Shown here one piece after another: positions 4,566 to 8,800 of a stretch of 8,800 bases of DNA (the first letter of the stretch is position 1; each line of letters starts with the position of its first letter). The translations under genes were made by a program, and so were the position numbers. The stretch comes from an uncultured Bacteroidales bacterium. GTDB lineage: Bacteria > Bacteroidota > Bacteroidia > Bacteroidales > F082. The stretch is taken from assembly GCA_937896505.1 (NCBI GenBank), contig CALBNP010000182.1, positions 1 to 8,800 on the forward strand, written 5' to 3'. Below the pieces are notes generated by a model. That model did no database searches. It was given only the letters and a program-made list of their open reading frames with translations, and was not told where the DNA came from.

Positions 4566-5918
4566 TTACATCCTGCCAACGCGACCTTTAATGCGACCTG
4601 ATTTGGTGAGACCATCATAATGGTGCATCAGCAGGTGGCTTTCGATTTGTTGCAATGTATCAAGAACGACACCGACAAGAATCAACAACGAGGTACCGCC
4701 ATAGAAGTGGGCGAATGCCGAGCTGACACCCATCAGGGAGACGAGGGCAGGCATGATAGCCACGATAGCGAGGAAAATTGAACCAGGCAATGTGATTCTT
4801 GACATGATATTGTCGAGATACTCAGCGGTTTTCTTACCAGGCTTGACACCAGGGATGAAGCCGCCGTTCTTCTTGATGTCTTCAGCCATCTGGTTGCAGT
4901 TAATGGTAACAGCAGTATAGAAATAGGTGAAGAGGATAATCAAGATGAAGAACACGAAATTATACCAGAAACCATTGATATTGGTGAAAGCAGCTGCAAA
5001 TCCAGTCAAGCTTTCTGTCTGTCTGAAACCGGCAATGGTGATAGGCAGGAACATGATAGCTTGGGCGAAGATGATTGGCATAACGCCAGCAGCATTCACT
5101 TTGAGCGGGATGTATTGACGGACACCACCATATTGGCGGTTGCCGACAACGCGTTTGGCATACTGTACCGGAATCTTTCTGGTGCCTTGCACGAGAGCGA
5201 TTGTGCCGACCATCACAAAGAACAGGACAATCAGTTCGACGATGAGAACCAGAAGGCCTGTGCCACCTTGTGCGAAACGGGCAGCGCATTCACCTACGAA
5301 AGCACCGGGCAGACGGGCAATGATACCAATCATGATGATCAGTGAGATACCATTGCCAATACCCTTGTCGGTAATCTTTTCACCGAGCCACATGATGAAC
5401 AAGGTGCCGGCGATAAGAAGAATGACAGATGAGAACCAGAAGAAGAAACCTGGAGTAGACACATAAGGATCGAAAGGCGTTACGGCTTCGTTTGGAAGTT
5501 GAGTCAGGACGTTCTTGATGTAACCGGGAGCTTGCACGATGACAATACCGACGGTCAAGAAACGCATGATCTGATTCATCTTCTTGCGGCCGCTCTCACC
5601 TTCACGCTGCAAGCGTTGGAAGTACGGGACTGCCATGCCGAGCAGTTGGATGATGATGGACGCCGTGATGTAAGGCATGATGCCCAATGCGAAGATAGAA
5701 GCATTACCGAAAGCACCACCGGAGAACATGTTAAGCAATCCGAGGAGGCCTTGGTTACTGCTGTTCTGCAACGCAGACAGTTTGTTCGGATCGACGCCAG
5801 GGATGACGACGAACGAACCAAAGCGATAAATCAAGATGATGAGCAACGTAAAGAGAATACGTTTGCGAAGCTCTTCGATCTTGAAGATGTTCCTTATAGT
5901 TTCTATTAATCTACCCAT
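4566..5918 (-). CDS. secY: Preprotein translocase subunit SecY
   Basis: SecY is the ten-helix channel of the Sec translocon through which proteins cross or enter the inner membrane. From the ATG at 5918 it has 450 residues. The frame runs on to an ATG at 5939, but that would overlap rplO by 16 nt, and MGRLIETIRNIFKIEELRKR aligns with the usual SecY start, so the inner start is preferred. Visible features are TM1 (about 21-40), the plug and TM2 region (LGLLNMFSGGAFGNASIFALG, about 59-79), the loop signature QREGESGRKKMNQ (104-116), the cytosolic loop GTRKIPVQYAKR (245-256) that contacts ribosome and SecA, and LDTLQQIESHLL (419-430) near the C-terminus. It starts 5 nt after rplO, probably coupled, and ends in tandem stops TAATAA. 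Confidence 0.97.
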   Translation of the reverse strand: MGRLIETIRNIFKIEELRKRILFTLLIILIYRFGSFVVIPGVDPNKLSALQNSSNQGLLGLLNMFSGGAFGNASIFALGIMPYITASIIIQLLGMAVPYFQRLQREGESGRKKMNQIMRFLTVGIVIVQAPGYIKNVLTQLPNEAVTPFDPYVSTPGFFFWFSSVILLIAGTLFIMWLGEKITDKGIGNGISLIIMIGIIARLPGAFVGECAARFAQGGTGLLVLIVELIVLFFVMVGTIALVQGTRKIPVQYAKRVVGNRQYGGVRQYIPLKVNAAGVMPIIFAQAIMFLPITIAGFRQTESLTGFAAAFTNINGFWYNFVFFILIILFTYFYTAVTINCNQMAEDIKKNGGFIPGVKPGKKTAEYLDNIMSRITLPGSIFLAIVAIMPALVSLMGVSSAFAHFYGGTSLLILVGVVLDTLQQIESHLLMHHYDGLTKSGRIKGRVGRM

Positions 5919-5923
5919 CGCGA

Positions 5924-6367
5924 TTAGTATTTTTCGCAAGTTCCACCAAGGGCTTCAATCATTTCCTTAGCCTTAGCGGAAAAAGCGTGAGCTTTAACTT
6001 CTAATTTTGCAGTCAATTCGCCATAAGCAAGAATCTTGACGAGTTCTTTCTTTTGGGCGACACCGTTTTCAACGAGCACTTCAGGCGTGATGGCCTCAAT
6101 GCCCTTATCAGCAAGTTTCTGCAAAGTTGAGAGGTTAACTGGGCAATACTCAACGCGATTCAAGTTGGTGAAACCGAACTTAGGAACCAAGCGCTGCAGA
6201 GGCATCTGACCGCCTTGGAAGCCAATCTTACGCTTAGCGCCACTACGAGCCTGAGCGCCCTTGTGACCACGTGTTGATGTGCCGCCTTTGCCAGAGCCTT
6301 GGCCACGACCTTTTCTTGTCTTGTTCTTTGAAGAACCTTCTGCTGGTTTGAGATTACTTAAATCCAT
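5924..6367 (-). CDS. rplO: 50S ribosomal protein L15
   Basis: L15 is a late-assembly 50S protein whose extended basic N-terminal arm threads into 23S rRNA. The 147-residue product shows the glycine-rich arm GRGQGSGKGGTSTRGHKG (20-37), then GFQGGQMPLQRLVPKFGF (49-66), and a globular C-terminal part with VLVENGVAQKKELVKIL. Length is normal for bacterial L15. It lies 28 nt after rpmD and 5 nt before secY, the conserved rpmD-rplO-secY order. Confidence 0.98.
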   Translation of the reverse strand: MDLSNLKPAEGSSKNKTRKGRGQGSGKGGTSTRGHKGAQARSGAKRKIGFQGGQMPLQRLVPKFGFTNLNRVEYCPVNLSTLQKLADKGIEAITPEVLVENGVAQKKELVKILAYGELTAKLEVKAHAFSAKAKEMIEALGGTCEKY

Positions 6368-6395
6368 AGTAATGTAGATTTGATAAGTTCAACAA

Positions 6396-6578
6396 TTAAA
6401 TTTCTTCGATCTTAAGAAGGTGAGCGACCTTATTAACCATGCCGGCTAAGCAAGGATTGTCCATGTCAACTTCAGCTGACTGGTGCATCTTTCTCAAACC
6501 GAGTGACTTCAACGTGTCCTTCTGATCTTGTGGTCTTCCGATACCACTTCTGATTTGGGTGATTCTAACTTTTTTCAT
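6396..6578 (-). CDS. rpmD: 50S ribosomal protein L30
   Basis: L30 is a small 23S rRNA-binding protein. The 60-residue product starts MKKVRITQIRSGIGRP and continues QKDTLKSLGLRKMHQS, the L30 signature (a Leu-Gly-Leu-x-Lys turn followed by a basic helix). It ends NKVAHLLKIEEI. Length fits the short bacterial form. It follows rpsE by 12 nt and precedes rplO by 28 nt. Confidence 0.97.
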   Translation of the reverse strand: MKKVRITQIRSGIGRPQDQKDTLKSLGLRKMHQSAEVDMDNPCLAGMVNKVAHLLKIEEI

Positions 6579-6590
6579 CTTTCAAAAGTA

Positions 6591-7109
6591 TTATCCGTTA
6601 AACACAGTATCCAAATCCACACCTCTCAGTTCGGCGACGGTGTAAGCATCGCGCATTCTGGTAAGAGCATCAAAAGTAGCCTTCACGACCGAGTGAGGAT
6701 TGGAAGAACCCTTTGACTTAGCCATAACGTTCTTCACGCCAACACTTTCGAGAACGGCACGCATAGCACCGCCAGCGATAACGCCAGTACCATCGGTAGC
6801 TGGTTGGATGTAAACGTAGGCACCGCTATATTTACCATACTGTTCGTGAGGCAAAGTACCGTTCAGTACAGGAATCTTAACCAGATTCTTCTTGGCATCT
6901 TCGACGCCCTTCTGAATAGCGGTGGTAGCTTCCTTGGCCTTACCGAGACCGTAACCGACAACGCCATTCTCATTGCCTACGACAACAAGCGCTGCGAAAG
7001 TGAAAGTACGACCACCTTTCGTCACCTTCGTGACGCGGTTGATGCTAACGAGGCGTTCTTTGAATTCAATCTCGCTAGACTTTACTCTTTTAACATTAAC
7101 TTCTGCCAT
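6591..7109 (-). CDS. rpsE: 30S ribosomal protein S5
   Basis: S5 lies on the back of the 30S subunit at the mRNA entry channel, next to S4, and affects accuracy and helicase activity. The 172-residue product has the S5 double-stranded RNA-binding-like domain at about 17-80 (ERLVSINRVTKVTKGGRTF, FAALVVVGNENGVVGYGLGK) and the C-terminal domain with GGAMRAVLESVGVKNVMAK (113-131) and GSSNPHSVVKATFDAL. It starts 6 nt after the rplR stop, tight enough for coupling, and is followed by rpmD after 12 nt. Confidence 0.98.
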   Translation of the reverse strand: MAEVNVKRVKSSEIEFKERLVSINRVTKVTKGGRTFTFAALVVVGNENGVVGYGLGKAKEATTAIQKGVEDAKKNLVKIPVLNGTLPHEQYGKYSGAYVYIQPATDGTGVIAGGAMRAVLESVGVKNVMAKSKGSSNPHSVVKATFDALTRMRDAYTVAELRGVDLDTVFNG

Positions 7110-7115
7110 AACAAT

Positions 7116-7472
7116 TTAGAATTTAAGTCCTCCATTACGAGCTGCATCGGCCAGCGACTTCACTCTACCATGATACAAATAACCGTTACGGTCGAACACG
7201 ACGGCATCGATGCCGGCAGCCTTAGCCTTTTCGGCGATGAGAGCGCCAACCTTGGCAGCTTGTTCGATCTTCGTAATCTTTTCGTTTTCAATGCCGTTCT
7301 CGCGCGAACTGGCAGCAGCCAATGTCTTACCGACTTGGTCGTCGATCAGCTGCACATAGATTTGTTTGTTGCTTCTGAAAACAGACATGCGAGGGCGAGC
7401 AGCAGTACCAGAAATCTTCTTTCTGATGCTCTTCTTGATAATCTGTCTTCTTTCTTCTTTAGTTTTTGCCAT
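7116..7472 (-). CDS. rplR: 50S ribosomal protein L18
   Basis: L18 binds 5S rRNA and, with L5, brings it into the central protuberance. The 118-residue product has a basic N-terminal tail (MAKTKEERRQIIKKSIRKKI), the core RPRMSVFRSNKQIYVQLIDD (26-45), and the family C-terminus with VVFDRNGYLYHGRVKSLAD ending in ARNGGLKF. Start and length fit. It lies between rplF (22 nt upstream) and rpsE (6 nt downstream). Confidence 0.98.
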   Translation of the reverse strand: MAKTKEERRQIIKKSIRKKISGTAARPRMSVFRSNKQIYVQLIDDQVGKTLAAASSRENGIENEKITKIEQAAKVGALIAEKAKAAGIDAVVFDRNGYLYHGRVKSLADAARNGGLKF

Positions 7473-7494
7473 TTTCTTACTGAGGTATTAATGA

Positions 7495-8052
7495 TTATTT
7501 ACCGGCGGCCTTGCCAGCCTTACGTCTCAGGACTTCGCCTTCGAACTTGATACCCTTACCCTTATAAGGTTCAGGCTTACGCATCGAGCGGATCTTTGCT
7601 GCCACCTGACCAAGAAGTTGTTTGTCGTACGAACGCATCTTCAAAATAGGATTCTTACCTCTTTCGTTGATGGTTTCAATCTTAATCTCTGCAGGCATTT
7701 CGAAGAATACGCTGTGAGAGAATCCGAGAGCCATTTCAAGGATTTGACCTTTAGCTTCAGCCTTGTAGCCGACGCCGACAAATTCCTGAACAATTTCGAA
7801 ACCTTCACTGACGCCCTTGACCATGTTGGCGATCAAAGCGCGATACAGGCCATGCTTCGAACCAGCTTCGGCAACTGCCTCGTTTGGCTTGACATGGATG
7901 TGGTCGCCTTCAATTTCGAGGTTAACGTGGTCATAGAACTTCTGTGAGAGTTCACCTAATTTACCTTTTACAGTGATAACTTGGTTATCGTTATCGATGT
8001 TAACTGTGACGCCAGCAGGAATGGCGATAGGCATTTTACCAATTCTTGACAT
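7495..8052 (-). CDS. rplF: 50S ribosomal protein L6
   Basis: L6 lies at the base of the L7/L12 stalk next to the sarcin-ricin loop and is needed for factor binding. The 185-residue product starts MSRIGKMPIAIPAGVTVNID and shows two tandem L6 domains, the first with VKGKLGELSQKF and the second containing the signature PEPYKGKG (160-167) before KFEGEVLRRKAGK. Length is normal. It is preceded by an SD-like AGGAGA, and the gaps are 24 nt from rpsH and 22 nt to rplR. Confidence 0.98.
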   Translation of the reverse strand: MSRIGKMPIAIPAGVTVNIDNDNQVITVKGKLGELSQKFYDHVNLEIEGDHIHVKPNEAVAEAGSKHGLYRALIANMVKGVSEGFEIVQEFVGVGYKAEAKGQILEMALGFSHSVFFEMPAEIKIETINERGKNPILKMRSYDKQLLGQVAAKIRSMRKPEPYKGKGIKFEGEVLRRKAGKAAGK

Positions 8053-8060
8053 TATTCTTA

Positions 8061-8066
8061 TCTCCT
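8061..8066 (-). promoter_or_regulatory. Shine-Dalgarno-like site before rplF
   Basis: On the minus strand AGGAGA ends 8 nt before the rplF ATG at 8052. This is close to ideal SD sequence and spacing. Most genes in this cluster lack such a site, as is typical of Bacteroidota, so its presence here is unusual. Confidence 0.55.
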
Positions 8067-8076
8067 ATTCCTTTAA

Positions 8077-8481
8077 TTAGCTGACATAACATAACACTTC
8101 GCCACCGATGTGGAGCTTGCGGGCTTCCTTGTCGGTCATCACACCCTGTGAGGTGGAGATGATGGCGATACCGAGACCGTTCATCACTCTTGGGAGGTTT
8201 TCACTGTCTGCATATCTTCTCAGACCAGGACGCGAAACGCGGTCGATGGTGGTGATTGCAGGCAACTTGGTCACAGGATGATATTTCAGAGCGATCTTGA
8301 TGACATTCTGTGATTTCTTTTCGCCTTCTTCAAACTTGTAGTTCAAGATATAACCTTTCTCGAAGAGGATCTTGGTCATAGCCTTCTTGAGGTTCGAAGA
8401 TGGGATTTCGACGATTCTATGCTTTGCAGCATTTGCATTGCGTATGCGGGTCAAATAATCTGCTATTGGATCTGTATTCAT
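8077..8481 (-). CDS. rpsH: 30S ribosomal protein S8
   Basis: S8 binds the 16S rRNA central domain and is essential for platform assembly. In E. coli it also represses the spc operon by binding the rplE region of the mRNA. The 134-residue product starts MNTDPIADYLTRIRNANAAK, has the middle RVSRPGLRRYA, and ends with the S8 signature GIAIISTSQGVMTDKEARK (104-122) before GGEVLCYVS. Start and length fit. It follows rpsN by 20 nt. A regulatory S8 site, if it exists here, would lie mostly outside the window. Confidence 0.98.
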   Translation of the reverse strand: MNTDPIADYLTRIRNANAAKHRIVEIPSSNLKKAMTKILFEKGYILNYKFEEGEKKSQNVIKIALKYHPVTKLPAITTIDRVSRPGLRRYADSENLPRVMNGLGIAIISTSQGVMTDKEARKLHIGGEVLCYVS

Positions 8482-8501
8482 CGTTATTCTATCTTAAATG
8501 T

Positions 8502-8771
8502 TTACCAACTAGCTTTCTTAACACCTGGGATCAAGCCTTTGAGTGCCATTTCACGGAAATCAATACGTGAGATACCGAATTGTCTCATATAGCCTTTTGG
8601 ACGACCGCTGAGCTTGCAACGGTTGTGGAGGCGGACAGGAGAAGCGTTCTTGGGAAGCTTCTGAAGGGCTTCGTAGTCGCCAGCGGCCTTGAGGGCTGCG
8701 CGTTTTTCGGCGTACTTAGCTACCAGTTCTGCTCTTTTGCGCTCACGCGCTTTCATTGACTCTTTTGCCAT
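8502..8771 (-). CDS. rpsN: 30S ribosomal protein S14 (long, zinc-free form)
   Basis: S14 sits in the 30S head and joins late in assembly. The 89-residue product starts MAKESMKARERKRAELVAKY and has the signature NRCKLSGRPKGYMRQFGISR (50-69), ending LIPGVKKASW. It is the long form without the CxxC zinc ribbon; only one Cys (52) is present, whereas the short form (about 61 residues) binds zinc through four cysteines. It starts 3 nt after the presumed rplE stop and precedes rpsH by 20 nt, its normal place. Confidence 0.98.
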   Translation of the reverse strand: MAKESMKARERKRAELVAKYAEKRAALKAAGDYEALQKLPKNASPVRLHNRCKLSGRPKGYMRQFGISRIDFREMALKGLIPGVKKASW

Positions 8772-8774
8772 GGT

Positions 8775-8800
8775 TTACTTTTTTTGATTTTTAAAAGGAA
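8775..8800 (-). CDS. rplE: Probable C-terminus of 50S ribosomal protein L5 (partial)
   Basis: In one minus-strand frame the last bases read PFKNQKK followed by TAA at 8777-8775. L5 proteins usually end in a PF-[KRQ]-K-like tail, and rplE is the gene expected directly upstream of rpsN in the spc operon. The stop lies 3 nt before the rpsN ATG. Only seven codons are visible, so the call rests on the tail motif and gene order. Confidence 0.6.

Noticed and set aside
5499..5909. Plus-strand open frame opposite secY rich in Asp, Glu and His
   Set aside because: Antisense to the conserved first third of secY; composition reflects hydrophobic codons read in reverse. No support as a gene.
5919..5939. 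Upstream ATG for secY (7 extra codons)
   Set aside because: It would overlap the rplO stop by 16 nt, and the ATG at 5918 gives the normal SecY start 5 nt after rplO.
6804..7550. 248-codon open frame on the plus strand opposite rpsE, rplR and the 3' end of rplF
   Set aside because: It is wholly antisense to strongly conserved ribosomal genes, has no recognisable family or composition, and crosses three gene boundaries. It is a by-product of codon bias on the other strand.

Overview
The window is a Bacteroidota ribosomal-protein cluster, most likely from the order Bacteroidales. It holds the 3' part of the spc operon followed by the alpha operon, all on the minus strand and read from the right edge leftwards: rplE(end)-rpsN-rpsH-rplF-rplR-rpsE-rpmD-rplO-secY-[197-nt gap]-infA-rpmJ-rpsM-rpsK-rpsD-rpoA-rplQ. 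The assignment rests on the RpoA, IF-1 and SecY sequences, a textbook Bacteroidota promoter (TTG-N19-TATCTTTG) upstream of infA, zinc-free forms of S14, S4 and L36, an Ala/Lys/Glu-rich tail on L17, and a neighbouring secreted protein whose predicted mature N-terminus is Gln. GC content is moderate.

Right to centre (8800-4566): spc genes packed 3-28 nt apart, ending with the translocon channel gene secY. Centre (4369-4565): a 197-nt gap between secY and infA that holds no gene. Many Bacteroidales carry map (methionine aminopeptidase) here. Instead there is a long imperfect hairpin right after secY, then a canonical promoter, then a leader of about 95-100 nt. This suggests the infA-to-rplQ genes can be transcribed as their own unit. 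Centre to left (4368-997): infA, rpmJ, the 30S proteins S13, S11 and S4, RNA polymerase alpha and L17, closed by a strong intrinsic terminator at 939-971. Left (557-938): a gene-free stretch with several small inverted repeats. Far left (1-556): the first 185 codons of a secreted protein, running off the edge, with a domain of the kind found in surface and type IX-secreted proteins of Bacteroidota.

The genes couple ribosome assembly (S14, S8, L6, L18, S5, L30, L15, L36, S13, S11, S4, L17), initiation (IF-1), membrane insertion (SecY) and transcription (RpoA). I see no mobile element, CRISPR array, tRNA, defence system or other exotic system. The unusual points are modest: the secY-infA junction, an IF-1 lacking two usual histidines, an SD-like site before rplF, and the structured region upstream of the secreted-protein gene. 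Two starts were moved inward from the longest reading frame, to 2486 for rpoA and 5918 for secY.
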